Made by a program: the position numbers and the translations under genes. Source: Amycolatopsis thailandensis (GTDB lineage Bacteria > Actinomycetota > Actinomycetes > Mycobacteriales > Pseudonocardiaceae). From it: DNA of 64,000 nucleotides. The stretch covers positions 1-64,000 of the forward strand of contig NZ_NMQT01000066.1 of assembly GCF_002234405.1 (NCBI RefSeq), read 5' to 3'. This document shows, piece after piece, positions 9,331-18,023 of this stretch; the stretch's first letter is position 1; the number at the start of each line of letters is the position of its first letter. The notes beneath the pieces are model-generated. The model was not told the origin of the DNA. It saw nothing but the letters and a program-made list of their open reading frames with translations, and searched no databases.

Positions 9331-9407
9331 CTGAAGGGGACTTTCACCGCATGCGATGCGGGTAAAGCGCCCATCACCGCGTGAGATGAGGGGAAAGTCC
9401 CCTTCAG
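9331..9407. repeat. Intergenic inverted repeat, family shared with 53.5 kb
   Basis: CTGAAGGGGACTTTC (9331-9345) is the perfect complement of 9393-9407. The 21 bases at 9385-9405 recur identically at 53497-53517, so this is a dispersed repeat family. It lies 7 bp beyond the end of the SRPBCC gene on the opposite strand. Confidence 0.75.
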
Positions 9408-9414
9408 ATTTTCG

Positions 9415-10158
9415 TCACTTGAACACGCGGCCGAGCCAATCGGCCCAGAGCCCGTCCTGTCCGGCGGAATCGACGTCGCCGAACAGGTGATGCATCGCGA
9501 CCATCGGCCCGACGAAGCCGCGGACGAACCTCAGCAGCGCGTCCGGGGTCCGGATCCCGACGGTCTGCGCGTTCGCGAAATAGACCTCGCCGTCCACAGT
9601 GGACACCGCACTGGTGGACAGGCGGACCCGGTCCCCCGCCTCCGGCCGTCCGGCCAGCCCCAATTCCCGGCCCAGCGCCAGCCACGCGCTGTCCCAGTCC
9701 TCGATCATCGGCCCGAACACCGTCACCGGCACCGCCTTCCGGCCGGCGAACCGGTTTAGGTACTCGACCAGGGTGCGCAGGAACAGCTCGCCGCCGGCGG
9801 TCATCGCCTCGAACTCGTCTTCCCAGTCGTCGCCGGGCAGGAAGCCGCTCGTCACGGTCCTCAGTACGGTGCTGCCGCCGGAACGGCCCTCGATGAGGAA
9901 CTCGTACGCGACGAATCTCCCGTCCGGTTCCGGTTCCGTGCCGTAGACGAGCCGCTCCAGCGGGTCCCAGGCGGTGATCGCGGACGAGGGTTCGTAGCCG
10001 CCGAACGCGGTCTTCACCGTGCCGCCGACGCCGCCTTCGACTTCGTTGCGGCCCATGAACCAGGACGTGATGCCCGGCCCGGTCGCGATGGCGTCCCAGA
10101 CCTGTTCCGGCGTCGCGTCGACCTCGACTCTGTCAGAGATCTCGAATTCGTGGCCCAC
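9415..10158 (-). CDS. SRPBCC (START/AHSA1-like) domain protein
   Basis: A 247-residue protein with an N-terminal AHSA1-like SRPBCC fold (EISDRVEVDATPEQVWDAIATGPGITSWFMG, then LIEGRSGGSTVLRTVTSGFL). Such domains form a hydrophobic ligand pocket. The start is the GTG at 10158, one base after the ArsR stop and preceded by GAGGAG. The same frame is open further upstream, but that part is antisense of the ArsR gene. ArsR-SRPBCC pairs are common in actinobacteria and usually function as one regulatory unit. Ligand unknown. Confidence 0.85.
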   Translation of the reverse strand: MGHEFEISDRVEVDATPEQVWDAIATGPGITSWFMGRNEVEGGVGGTVKTAFGGYEPSSAITAWDPLERLVYGTEPEPDGRFVAYEFLIEGRSGGSTVLRTVTSGFLPGDDWEDEFEAMTAGGELFLRTLVEYLNRFAGRKAVPVTVFGPMIEDWDSAWLALGRELGLAGRPEAGDRVRLSTSAVSTVDGEVYFANAQTVGIRTPDALLRFVRGFVGPMVAMHHLFGDVDSAGQDGLWADWLGRVFK

Positions 10159-10159
10159 T

Positions 10160-10756
10160 TCAGCGCTCCTCAGGCTCGGTTCCGACGCTCGGGTGGACGG
10201 CGACGACGATCCGGTGGTCGCGGCCCTGTTCGGCGCCTTCGTCGTGGTATTTGCCCACCAGGTTCGTGATCGCGACGGTGAGTTCCTCGGCGAACGCGGC
10301 CCTGTCCGCGGCGGAGGAGAAGCGCACTTCACCGTCGATCGCGAAGGTCGCGACCCGCTTGCGCGCCTTGGTGGAGCCGGTGATCAGCAGGCCGACGTCG
10401 CGCACCAGCCTGCCCGCGACCGCGAGCAGCCAGCGCGCGGACAGGCGGTCCGGCGACTGGGCCGGATCGGGCTGCACGGCCGAGAGCGCCGTCGGCGAGA
10501 TGACGTACGAGGACGCCGTCGCGCGCATCATGCGCTCGGTGACGTTGCCCTTGCGCCGCTCCTCGACGAGCTCGACGAGCCCGTGCTTCTCCAGCGCGCG
10601 CAGGTGGTAGTTCACCTTCTGTCTCGGCAGATCCACCCGTGCGGCGAGCATCGTGGCCGACGCCGGTTCGGCCAGTTCGGCCAGCAGCCGGGCCCGGACC
10701 GGGTCGAGTGAGACTTCGGCCGCTTCCGCGTCCTCGATCACCGCAACGGAGAACAT
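10160..10756 (-). CDS. ArsR-type winged-helix transcriptional regulator
   Basis: A 198-residue regulator. The winged helix is at residues 15-75 (DPVRARLLAELAEPASATMLAARVDLPRQKVNYHLRALEKHGLVELVEERR). There is no metal-binding cysteine cluster, so metal sensing is unlikely. The C-terminal half (RAAFAEELTVAITNLVGKYHDE) probably serves for dimerisation. It is followed after 1 nt by the SRPBCC gene. A TTGACA-like element on the minus strand at 10791-10786 lies about 30 bp before the ATG, which would make the mRNA nearly leaderless (inference). Confidence 0.85.
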   Translation of the reverse strand: MFSVAVIEDAEAAEVSLDPVRARLLAELAEPASATMLAARVDLPRQKVNYHLRALEKHGLVELVEERRKGNVTERMMRATASSYVISPTALSAVQPDPAQSPDRLSARWLLAVAGRLVRDVGLLITGSTKARKRVATFAIDGEVRFSSAADRAAFAEELTVAITNLVGKYHDEGAEQGRDHRIVVAVHPSVGTEPEER

Positions 10757-10796
10757 GGCAAGAAGGTGCCACCGAAAACAGAATTTGTCAAGAACG

Positions 10797-11675
10797 TCAG
10801 TCTTGTCGGCGGGCCCGGTTCGCCAGGGCCAAGAGCCGGGGCACCACCTGCGGGGCCGCTTCCAGCGGGACGACGTGCCCCACCCCGGGCAGCACCACGG
10901 ACGTCCCGTTCTCCACCGCGCCAGCCAGTTCTTCGACGTCCGCCGTGGGCACGAGCTTGTCCCGCTCCCCCACGATCGCGGTCACCGGCACCGCGCCGAC
11001 CTGCGACAACGCCGATTCCCGCGTGTAAGCGTCCAGAGCGGGGCGGAACGCCGACACCGTCTGCGGCCAGTTGCCGCGGATCATCCGCACGGCGAGTTCG
11101 ACGTCGCCGGGCACCGGGTCGTCCCCGAAGAGCCACCACCGCAGCCCGGCGGTCACCGCCTTGCTCGTGTGCTCCCGCACCAGGCCGATCAGCTTCGTCC
11201 CGAACACCATTTCGAGGTCCCGGCCTAGCTTCCCGAGCGCGTTCGGCCAGATCGCGTCCGGGGTGACGCCGCCCGCCGACATGGCGAGCAGCCCGATTCC
11301 CGCCACCCTTGCCGCGAAGACGTCCGGATGGCGCTGGGCCAGCGACAGGATCGCGAGCCCGCCCATGTCGTGGCCGACCAGGACGATCTTGCCGCCGGGG
11401 ATCACCTTGTCCAGCAGTTCGGCCAGGTCGTCGGCGAGATGCCCCATCGTCGCCGACTCCGCCCGGACCTCCCCGGATTCGCCGTGGCCGCGCTGGTCGT
11501 AGGCCAGCACCGCGAGGGGCTCCTCCGCGGCCTCGGCCAGCACCGGTCCGATGGCCCGCCAACTCCGCCTGTCGAGGGCGTATCCGTGAAGGAGTACGAC
11601 GGTCACCGGCGCCGACGGATCGCCCCAGCGCTCGAAGTGCAGGGGTGTCCCGTCGGCGGCCAGCAGACCGGGCAT
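10797..11675 (-). CDS. Alpha/beta hydrolase
   Basis: A 292-residue alpha/beta-hydrolase. The nucleophile elbow is GHDMGG, which places aspartate where a serine is usual and so resembles epoxide hydrolase or haloalkane dehalogenase nucleophiles. The oxyanion region is LLHGYALDRRSW and the catalytic histidine is in GVGHVVPLE. The ATG at 11675 overlaps the stop of the upstream M20 peptidase gene (TGATG). The long open frame extending upstream of it is only the antisense of that peptidase gene and was excluded. Cytosolic; substrate unknown. Confidence 0.85.
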   Translation of the reverse strand: MPGLLAADGTPLHFERWGDPSAPVTVVLLHGYALDRRSWRAIGPVLAEAAEEPLAVLAYDQRGHGESGEVRAESATMGHLADDLAELLDKVIPGGKIVLVGHDMGGLAILSLAQRHPDVFAARVAGIGLLAMSAGGVTPDAIWPNALGKLGRDLEMVFGTKLIGLVREHTSKAVTAGLRWWLFGDDPVPGDVELAVRMIRGNWPQTVSAFRPALDAYTRESALSQVGAVPVTAIVGERDKLVPTADVEELAGAVENGTSVVLPGVGHVVPLEAAPQVVPRLLALANRARRQD

Positions 11676-12997
11676 CAGGCCGAGCGGAGGAAGCGGTCGA
11701 GCACGCGCACGCCGAACTTCAGCGCGTCGACCGGGACCCGCTCGTCGACCCCGTGGAACAGCGCCGAGAAGTCGAGGTCCGCGGGCAGCTGCAACGGGGC
11801 GAATCCGAAGTTGCGGATCCCGAGCGACTGGAACGACTTCGCGTCCGTGCCACCGGAGAGCATGTACGGGAGCGTGCGGGCGCCCGGGTCTTCGGCGAGG
11901 ACCGCGTTGGTCATCGCGTCGACGAGGGCGCCGTCGAAGGTCGTCTCGACCGGCGGGAGCTCCATCCACTCCTTCTCGATGTCCGGGCCGAGGATCTCCT
12001 CCAGCTCGGCGTTGAACGCCTCGAGACGGCCTGGAAGGATCCGGCAGTCGACCGAAGCCTCCGCGACCGAGGGGATGACGTTCGACTTGTACCCCGCGGT
12101 GAGCATCGTCGGGTTCGCCGTGTCGCGCAGGGTCGCGCCGATCATCCGGGAGATGTTCCCGAGTTTGGCGACGGAACCCTCGATGTCGTCCTCGGGGAAG
12201 TCCCAGCCGGTGATCTCGGTGACGCCGTCGAGGAACTCGCGGACGGAGTCGGTCATGACCAGCGGGAAGCGGTGGTTGCCGAGCCTCGCGACGGCCTCGG
12301 ACAGCTTGGTGACGGCGTTGTCGCGGTGGATCATCGAGCCGTGGCCCGCTGTCCCGCGCACGCGCAGCTTCATCCAGCGGATGCCCTTTTCGGCCGTCTC
12401 GATGAGATACGCGCGGACGTTGTCCTTCAGCGTGATCGAGAACCCGCCGACCTCGCTGATCGCCTCGGTGACCCCTTCGAACAGCTCGGGCCGGTTCTCC
12501 ACCAGCCACTGCGCGCCGTACTTACCGCCCGCTTCCTCGTCGGCGAGGAACGCGAAGACCAGGTCACGGGGCGGGACGATGTTGTTGATCTTGTAGTGGC
12601 GGGCCAGCGCGAGCGCCATGCCACACATGTCCTTCATGTCGACAGCACCGCGTCCCCAGACGTAGTCGTCCTGGATCGCGCCGGAGAACGGGTGGACCGA
12701 CCACTCCGAGGCGTCGGCGGGGACGGCGTCGAGGTGACCGTGGATCAGCAGCGCGCCACGCGAGGGGTCGGCGCCCGGCAGCCGGACGATCACGTTGTGG
12801 CGGTTCTTGCCGCCGGACTCGACATAGGTGATCTCGTAGCCCGCGTCGGTGAGCTTCTCGGCCACGTACTCGGCGGCGGCGCGTTCACCGACCAGCGTGT
12901 CGGGGTCACCGGTGTTGGTGGTGTCGATGCGGATCAGTTCACTGGTGAGGGTGACTGCCTCGTCGGCGGCGGCTTCGATCAGATTCGGTTCGGTCAC
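11675..12997 (-). CDS. M20 family metallopeptidase
   Basis: A 440-residue zinc amidohydrolase of the M20/M25/M40 group (carboxypeptidase, ArgE or DapE-like). Metal ligands are seen in LLIHGHLDAVP (His, Asp), WGRGAVDMKD (Asp) and FLADEEAGG (catalytic Glu and ligand Glu). The dimerisation domain includes RVRGTAGHGSMIHRDNAV, and a final histidine ligand is in FHGVDERV. It is the first gene of a two-gene unit with the alpha/beta hydrolase, with a 1-nt overlap. The exact peptide or acyl-amino-acid substrate is unknown. Confidence 0.92.
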   Translation of the reverse strand: MTEPNLIEAAADEAVTLTSELIRIDTTNTGDPDTLVGERAAAEYVAEKLTDAGYEITYVESGGKNRHNVIVRLPGADPSRGALLIHGHLDAVPADASEWSVHPFSGAIQDDYVWGRGAVDMKDMCGMALALARHYKINNIVPPRDLVFAFLADEEAGGKYGAQWLVENRPELFEGVTEAISEVGGFSITLKDNVRAYLIETAEKGIRWMKLRVRGTAGHGSMIHRDNAVTKLSEAVARLGNHRFPLVMTDSVREFLDGVTEITGWDFPEDDIEGSVAKLGNISRMIGATLRDTANPTMLTAGYKSNVIPSVAEASVDCRILPGRLEAFNAELEEILGPDIEKEWMELPPVETTFDGALVDAMTNAVLAEDPGARTLPYMLSGGTDAKSFQSLGIRNFGFAPLQLPADLDFSALFHGVDERVPVDALKFGVRVLDRFLRSA

Positions 12998-14172
12998 CAG
13001 GCATTCCTACCATTGGTGACGCGCGCCGACCCGCCTCGACCGCCTCGTGGACGGCGTGTGTCCGCCCACTCCCGCCGACGCGGCGCCGTGCCGCGGCCTG
13101 CCGCACGGCCGGAGCCTCATCCAGCGATCCCGGCCAGCCTCGGGCAGCATCGACCGAGCCCCCATGGAGCCGGCCCGCACGTGATGTCGATGCGCCGCGG
13201 TGAACCACACGTGACGCCCGCTAAGCCCGCCCGTGGCGTCGTCAGTGACACGCCGACGATGAGCTGCCTGCGCCGGATTCGCCAAGCCGCGAAGGGAGCG
13301 GCGGTCGCCGCTCCTGGCACCCGGGCCGTGCGGCGCCACCAGATAGCATCACCTACGTTCGAGCTGGTCAGGACCGGTTAGACCCGGTCCGAGCCGAACG
13401 TCCCCCGGCCCACAGAGGGCCCAGCGTTCCACCCGTCAGCCCGACCGGAACGAGGATCGGGTAACCGTTCCAGCCACGACGGCAGCAGCAACGAATCATG
13501 GCCGATTGTTACTTATAGGCGCCCCGAGCGAAAATAGCCTTCACGGGGGGCATACTGCGAGCAGTCACACTTAGCCCAGGCGTATGGCAATAGTGAAGCG
13601 TACACCTCGAATTACACACAGAATGCTAGATTCATCGAGTTCTTGATGGGTTTTCGAGATTTCAGCGAAGAGCGGTAGCCGCATGCCCCGCATCACCAGA
13701 GATCCGACCCGTCGGCCGTCCACGAGTCCACTCAGGAAGGGCGCTCCGAGCTGCACACTCACGCTGCGAGCTGCACGAGTTGATCGGCGCCCGACAGGCC
13801 GAGCAATGTACTCAATACCTGCGTGATACCGGTGGGTATCACCCAGATATTGAGTACACGCGGATCGAATGCATCAGGAACAGCGTCGACACTTTCGAAT
13901 TGGGACCTACCTCACACGCTGGGCCCGCGAAGCTGGCATTCTTTAGGGCGTGTCCAGATTCTCGCGTCCCCAAGTCTCGGGATCCTGTAACGACCCGCGA
14001 GGCAAGGGCGACTGCCACACGACGGATGAAGAGGGTCGGTGCCGGGAGCCCCCACTGGCGCCGAGGACGACACCGGCGAGTGCTCCCACCTGCCGGATCG
14101 GTGCGGACGGCGACGCACCAATGGACGTCCTTGCCGCCAGTGCCGCACCGAGCGGAGATCCGGCCGCGGCGC
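12998..14172. other. Gene-poor stretch with AT-richer segment
   Basis: I see no convincing gene in these 1.2 kb. From about 13500 to 13780 the base composition is clearly less GC-rich than the surroundings. A short minus-strand frame at 13571-13762 (63 residues) has no recognisable family. A striking palindrome is at 13808-13857. The stretch looks like the edge of transferred or decayed DNA. Confidence 0.5.
13808..13857. promoter_or_regulatory. 50-bp nested palindrome
   Basis: The outer arms GTACTCAATA (13808-13817) and TATTGAGTAC (13848-13857) are perfect complements. Inside, CTG/CAG pairs, then GTGATACC (13823-13830) pairs with GGTATCAC (13835-13842) around a 4-nt loop. Only two mismatched positions interrupt it. 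It could be a double operator, a plasmid or phage control site, or a cruciform-forming end. No known site was recognised. Confidence 0.6.
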
Positions 14173-15309
14173 CTACTTGGCCTTCACGTACTCGCCGTGG
14201 GCAGTGATGTGATCGCCGGTCGCCTCCCAGGTGTGGCTGGGGTTGGGCTTTTGATCGGTCGCCCCTTTGCCTTCGCTTTGCCACGCGCGCCGGAGCTCAG
14301 AGATCACTTTTCGGTACTGCGCCGTCGGCGCGACCTTGCATATCAGGAACTTCTCGTTGTCGAATCGTGCGTACAAAGGGAAGACCGGGCTGTCGTGCTG
14401 CCGGTAGGACATGACGACCTCGTTGACCGTTTCCGAGGGGTTGTTCAGGATCATGGGGTGCTGCAGCGCATACAGGTAGCGCTCGGCCAGCTCCTTTTCC
14501 GTGGCTTTGTACAGGGTGCCCGTCTCGTCTTTCCACGTGCCCGCGAGGCCGTAGCGGACGGAGATCGCGCGGTCGAGCTTCTCGTCCGTGATCTCCTGGT
14601 AGAGGTGGGAGACCTTGCTGACGACCTTCTTGTCCGCGCGGGGCTGGCCGTTGGTGTAGGTCATCGTGGTGTGCATGTCCCCGTGCCAGGCACCCTCGAG
14701 GCGGGTCATCTTCGCCCGCATGTCGATGAGGCGGTCCGGGGGCGCGCCGGGAAGGTGGGAGATCGCGTCGAAGATCTGCATGTCCTCCGGGGAGGGCACA
14801 GGGAAGAACAGCACGATCGAGTCGCTGTAGCCCTTGGTCTGTTCGTTGATCGAGTAGTCGCCGTGCAGCAGGCTGGCGCTCAGCGCGTGCAGGCCCAGGA
14901 TGTCCTTCTTGCTCTTCTTGCCGGGCTGGTGCTGGAAGTTGTCCGGGTTCAGCCGTTCCGCGATCGACTCCGGGTCCCGGGACAGGAAAGCGTACTTCTT
15001 GTTGGTCTCGGCGTTGGCCTGTTCGCCGATCTCGAAGCGGCCGTAACGGGCCGTTCTGGTGATGTTGATCCCGCGGATCGTCATCCGGTTGGCCCGAAAG
15101 GCGCTCTCCCAGGTGACGTTCTGCTCGTCCTTCTTCATCTGCGTCCACCACTGGTCGATCTGCGCCAGGCGGTCCTGCCAGGTCTCGCCCTTGCCGCCAA
15201 GCCGCTGCAGGGCCGCGACGCGCAGTTCCGCCAGTTGCTTGGGTGTGGGGCGGGCTTCCTTGCTCTTCGCCTCGACGAAGCTCTTCCAGGACGATTGGGC
15301 ATCGGTCAC
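14173..15309 (-). CDS. Unrecognised lysine-rich hypothetical protein
   Basis: A 378-residue soluble protein with no family I recognise. Composition is unlike the neighbours: rich in Lys, Gln, Asn and Met, with less GC-biased codons, suggesting transfer. Notable segments are WQDRLAQIDQWWTQMKKDEQ, RTARYGRFEIGEQANAETNK, LLHGDYSINEQTKGYSDSIV and SHLYQEITDEKLDRAISVRY. No signal peptide or transmembrane helix is visible. The GTG start at 15309 is preceded by AAGGAAAA. A GTGTGT-AGC-ACACAC palindrome lies about 110 bp upstream. It is isolated, with no operon partner. Confidence 0.65.
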   Translation of the reverse strand: MTDAQSSWKSFVEAKSKEARPTPKQLAELRVAALQRLGGKGETWQDRLAQIDQWWTQMKKDEQNVTWESAFRANRMTIRGINITRTARYGRFEIGEQANAETNKKYAFLSRDPESIAERLNPDNFQHQPGKKSKKDILGLHALSASLLHGDYSINEQTKGYSDSIVLFFPVPSPEDMQIFDAISHLPGAPPDRLIDMRAKMTRLEGAWHGDMHTTMTYTNGQPRADKKVVSKVSHLYQEITDEKLDRAISVRYGLAGTWKDETGTLYKATEKELAERYLYALQHPMILNNPSETVNEVVMSYRQHDSPVFPLYARFDNEKFLICKVAPTAQYRKVISELRRAWQSEGKGATDQKPNPSHTWEATGDHITAHGEYVKAK

Positions 15310-15415
15310 CAGGCTTTTCCTTCCAGTCGGCGCGGCCGGAACCCGTTTCGAGAATCCGGGACGCGGGTCCGAGAGAATTCCTCTGCCTTAAGTCCAAAGG
15401 GGATCGCTACCTATT

Positions 15416-15430
15416 GTGTGTAGCACACAC
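15416..15430. promoter_or_regulatory. Palindrome upstream of the lysine-rich gene
   Basis: GTGTGT and ACACAC flank an AGC centre (15416-15430), about 107 bp before the GTG start of the unrecognised gene. The size and symmetry suit a repressor operator, but no regulator gene is adjacent. Confidence 0.35.
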
Positions 15431-15513
15431 TTCCGACGCCGGGCAGGGTATTACCCTTCCCACAATATTGATCTTGGAATAGTTTGATCTTCGAGCTCGC
15501 GTGTGCTCAGTCC

Positions 15514-15876
15514 TTAGCGAGCAGGACGCGGTAAAGGGTGGGTCAGGTCGATGCAGGCACGTGAGAAGACGCCGGTTCGAGCGGCTGTTGCGTCGTTGAT
15601 GGTCGCCGTACTGGGTGACCTCGCGGAACGTGATCGCGTCGCGAAGGTCGACAGGATGGCCGATCTGCGGAACTGGTGGCGGTGTGGCCAGGAGTCCTTC
15701 GTCACGTTGCGGCCAGACGCCTGGTACATGCCCGATCGGGTGCCCCTTGTCGGCTGGCTGGACGTGACCACAGTTGGGCCGGCCCGGCCGCTGGACGCAG
15801 CAACCTCGTTGTCAGCGAACCTCTCGGGGGCGTCTGTCCGCCTTGCCTTCAGCCTAGCCGACACTGAAGGGCACGC
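15514..15876. other. Stretch without a supported gene
   Basis: Open frames exist on both strands here (plus 15551-15934, minus 15514-15864). Neither has a recognisable domain, a convincing ribosome-binding site or the expected codon bias. I treat the stretch as non-coding or decayed. Confidence 0.4.
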
Positions 15877-16083
15877 TCATTCGTCGAGGACGGCGGTTTT
15901 CACGGCGTGGGCAAGGATGGCCTGGGTTCCGTAGGACAGGCCGATTCGGTTCCAGTGGAAGATCACGTGATGGGAGAGAACAGCTCGCAGCCCTCGGCGA
16001 AGGGTTCCGACTCGGGCGAGCCTGCCGAGGTCGACTCCGGCGGTGGAACTCAAGCGCTGTGCGCCGTCAGCGTTCGGGAACGC
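15877..16083 (-). pseudogene. Remnant of the C-terminal domain of a thiopeptide/LanB-type protein
   Basis: The minus strand encodes a 68-residue stretch ending LRAVLSHHVIFHWNRIGLSY, then TQAILAHAVKTAVLDE and a stop. This matches the conserved C-terminus of the thiopeptide-type bacteriocin biosynthesis / SpaB_C domain family, the elimination domain of LanB-type dehydratases (HVxFHWNR...QAILAHA). A TAA at 16086-16084 interrupts the frame upstream, and no start or N-terminal part was found. It is therefore the tail of a decayed gene, probably from a lost RiPP locus. Confidence 0.65.
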
Positions 16084-16357
16084 TTAGTCGGCACGCCGTC
16101 CGGCCCCGTTTGGTGCCAATCACGTCGTGGATTTCGCCCAGCGTTGCCGGCACTCGCTGCCTGTTTTCCGGATGTCCACGGCATTGACAACCGTGGTAGC
16201 TCCGACGTCATCGGACCGACAGCCCGGGCCTGAGCTTCCCGGCTACCCGATCCGCGTGTTCACCCGGTGCTGTTTCAGCGGCGCTGCGAGGGGGTAAACG
16301 CGGAACGCGGTTGCCCGAGCAGGGGCACCTTGTAGCACGACCAGCTAGGAGAAGGTG

Positions 16358-16987
16358 ATGACGCGAAGCCCGAATTCGATGGGGCGATCGGTGAGTACCA
16401 GCGCGATCGGAGTACGCGAGCTCGCCGTGGAGGCGGGCAGGGCTGGGGCCGAAGCGGCTGCGGAGGTCGCCAGTATCGCCGAGCGGAAGTTATTAGAAGG
16501 GGCTGACGAAGTCGCCGAGACCACCCACCAGGCGCGGCAGAAGTTTGCCAGACAAACCCGGAACACTCGCAGGGAGCTCCGGCAGAACTCAGCTGCCGTA
16601 CGGGAAGAGACACGTACGAGAATGGCCGGATTGCGCGAGCCTGGGCGCAGGGCGGCGCAAGCGGCAGTGCTGGCCGCGAAATCAACCCGCGAGCCTGGGC
16701 GGCGGGGCAAGAGGCGGCGAGCCGCCGCGAAAGCGAACCTGGGCGAAGCGTTTGCCGAGGCCAAGAGTGCGGCAAGTGGCAGAGGACTCCCGAGGCCCCG
16801 ACGTCGCTGGCCATGGCTCTTGACGATCGGGGCGACTGCCGTGGGGGCGGCCTGTCTTCTCCGGATGAAGAAAAAGCCGTCCTCGGTAGAGTTTCACGAT
16901 GAGCCGGAAACTGTGAAGACAACCGATACACCTCCGACATTATCCGAGGCCGTTGACAACGGACACAGGAAGCCGGACGCGACGTGA
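16358..16987 (+). CDS. Small membrane-anchored hypothetical protein
   Basis: A 209-residue protein of unknown function. The ATG at 16358 follows a good AGGAGAAGG (16347-16355). Residues 25-120 are Ala/Glu/Arg-rich and look like an extended coiled coil (AEAAAEVASIAERKLLEGAD, TRNTRRELRQNSAAVREETR). A single transmembrane helix is at about residues 148-166 (WPWLLTIGATAVGAACLL), followed by a Lys cluster and an acidic tail. The layout suggests a helical cytoplasmic region anchored in the membrane. No operon partner is apparent. Confidence 0.7.
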   Translation: MTRSPNSMGRSVSTSAIGVRELAVEAGRAGAEAAAEVASIAERKLLEGADEVAETTHQARQKFARQTRNTRRELRQNSAAVREETRTRMAGLREPGRRAAQAAVLAAKSTREPGRRGKRRRAAAKANLGEAFAEAKSAASGRGLPRPRRRWPWLLTIGATAVGAACLLRMKKKPSSVEFHDEPETVKTTDTPPTLSEAVDNGHRKPDAT

Positions 16988-17300
16988 CAGAGGTCAGGAC
17001 ACAGAAGGGCAGCGGAAAGTCATGAAGGCCGAAGGCAAGCTCGTCGTCACCGCCCTCTGCCACTGACCCGTCGACGCGGGCTCGCCGAACAGCCACGGTT
17101 GCCACCATGCCGTGGGACGGCTCCGGGAACACCGAGTCGATCCGGCGGTGATGACGACTTCCAACGCCACCGCGGACGTACGTCGTCACCGCCTCGACCG
17201 CGCACCCCATGCCGCACCGGCATGCACCCACCCACGGCCACGGCTGACGAAGATATCTATCGTGGCCGGGCATTACCTCTCCCGATACAGGGAGACCTTG
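16988..17300. other. Intergenic stretch, nothing recognised
   Basis: Open frames on both strands are short and overlap each other; none shows a domain or ribosome-binding site. No clear hairpin or promoter was identified. Confidence 0.4.
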
Positions 17301-18023
17301 TTATCGCCCGGGGCGTTTGCCAGGCGGGGCGGAGCGGCCGATCCGGGCTTTCCGGTCACGGTATCTGCGGCGTTCGACCAGGCTGAGTGCGATGAGCGTT
17401 AGTTGACCACCGATTCCCAACGTGGCGGCTATCGCCGCGGTACCGGTCAGCACGAGGACGATCAGCAGCGCCAGCCGAAAAGCGAGCGGCCAGGACTGCA
17501 GCAGGCGTTCGAAGCGGCCGAACCAGGTCGAGTCGACGAGCTCATCGCGCCCGCCTCGCGCTTTCCGACGCGCGGGCGTCGGCTCTGGGAGCGTTGTCTG
17601 CGCAGGGGGTGTCCTGGTTTCCTCGTCCGGGCCACTTGTGTGCTCGTCCGCCGGCCGTAGTCCGGTCGGTGATCCATGGATGACGAGAGTGCTGCGGGGC
17701 GCCCTGTGCAGCGACGTGCGCGGCGCCTCGCCTGGATCAGGATTACCGCCTACCTCGCGGCATCGGCCGACCGCTGAAGTCGCGCGTCCCACCCGCCGAC
17801 CCGTGGCTGACAGCGGCTGGCAGAAAACCCAGGCGGGCGCAAGACGAGAAGCAGTGACCTGCGGCCGATCACGGCGCCGCGAACGAACACTGTATGTCGT
17901 AAGCCTGACCGGGACTTCTCGTAACCTTCCGGCCAGCGCCGTCGTCGACGAAACGATCGCCGGACCCGCCCGGAGTCGACCGAAAGGCGAGACAACACAT
18001 GATTTCCTCACGACGCTTCGCAT
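17301..18023 (-). CDS. Possible membrane protein, start uncertain
   Basis: The C-terminal 120 residues of this frame look coding: WFGRFERLLQSWPLAFRLAL, then a strongly hydrophobic stretch IVLVLTGTAAIAATLGIGGQ, and a basic tail (ERRRYRDRKARIGRSAPPGK). This predicts one or two membrane helices with a positive cytoplasmic end. The N-terminal half is Arg/Ser/Pro-rich and may be out-of-frame shadow, and no ribosome-binding site marks a start. Related small membrane proteins of unknown function are common in actinomycetes. The coordinates give the full open frame; the real gene is probably shorter. Confidence 0.35.
   Translation of the reverse strand: MRSVVRKSCVVSPFGRLRAGPAIVSSTTALAGRLREVPVRLTTYSVRSRRRDRPQVTASRLAPAWVFCQPLSATGRRVGRATSAVGRCREVGGNPDPGEAPRTSLHRAPRSTLVIHGSPTGLRPADEHTSGPDEETRTPPAQTTLPEPTPARRKARGGRDELVDSTWFGRFERLLQSWPLAFRLALLIVLVLTGTAAIAATLGIGGQLTLIALSLVERRRYRDRKARIGRSAPPGKRPGR

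Noticed and set aside
11676-12509. Upstream extension of the alpha/beta hydrolase frame
   Set aside because: This part is antisense-like out-of-frame sequence over the M20 peptidase gene; the hydrolase fold starts at 11675.
13341-13480. Possible tRNA or attachment site
   Set aside because: A GTTCGAG string is present, but no cloverleaf or acceptor stem could be folded by eye.
13780-15423. Plus-strand frame of 547 codons
   Set aside because: It covers the minus-strand lysine-rich gene; the minus strand has the more protein-like composition and a ribosome-binding site.
15551-15934. Plus-strand frame, considered as a possible gene or transposase fragment
   Set aside because: No transposase motif, no recognised family and overlap with the minus-strand LanB relic.
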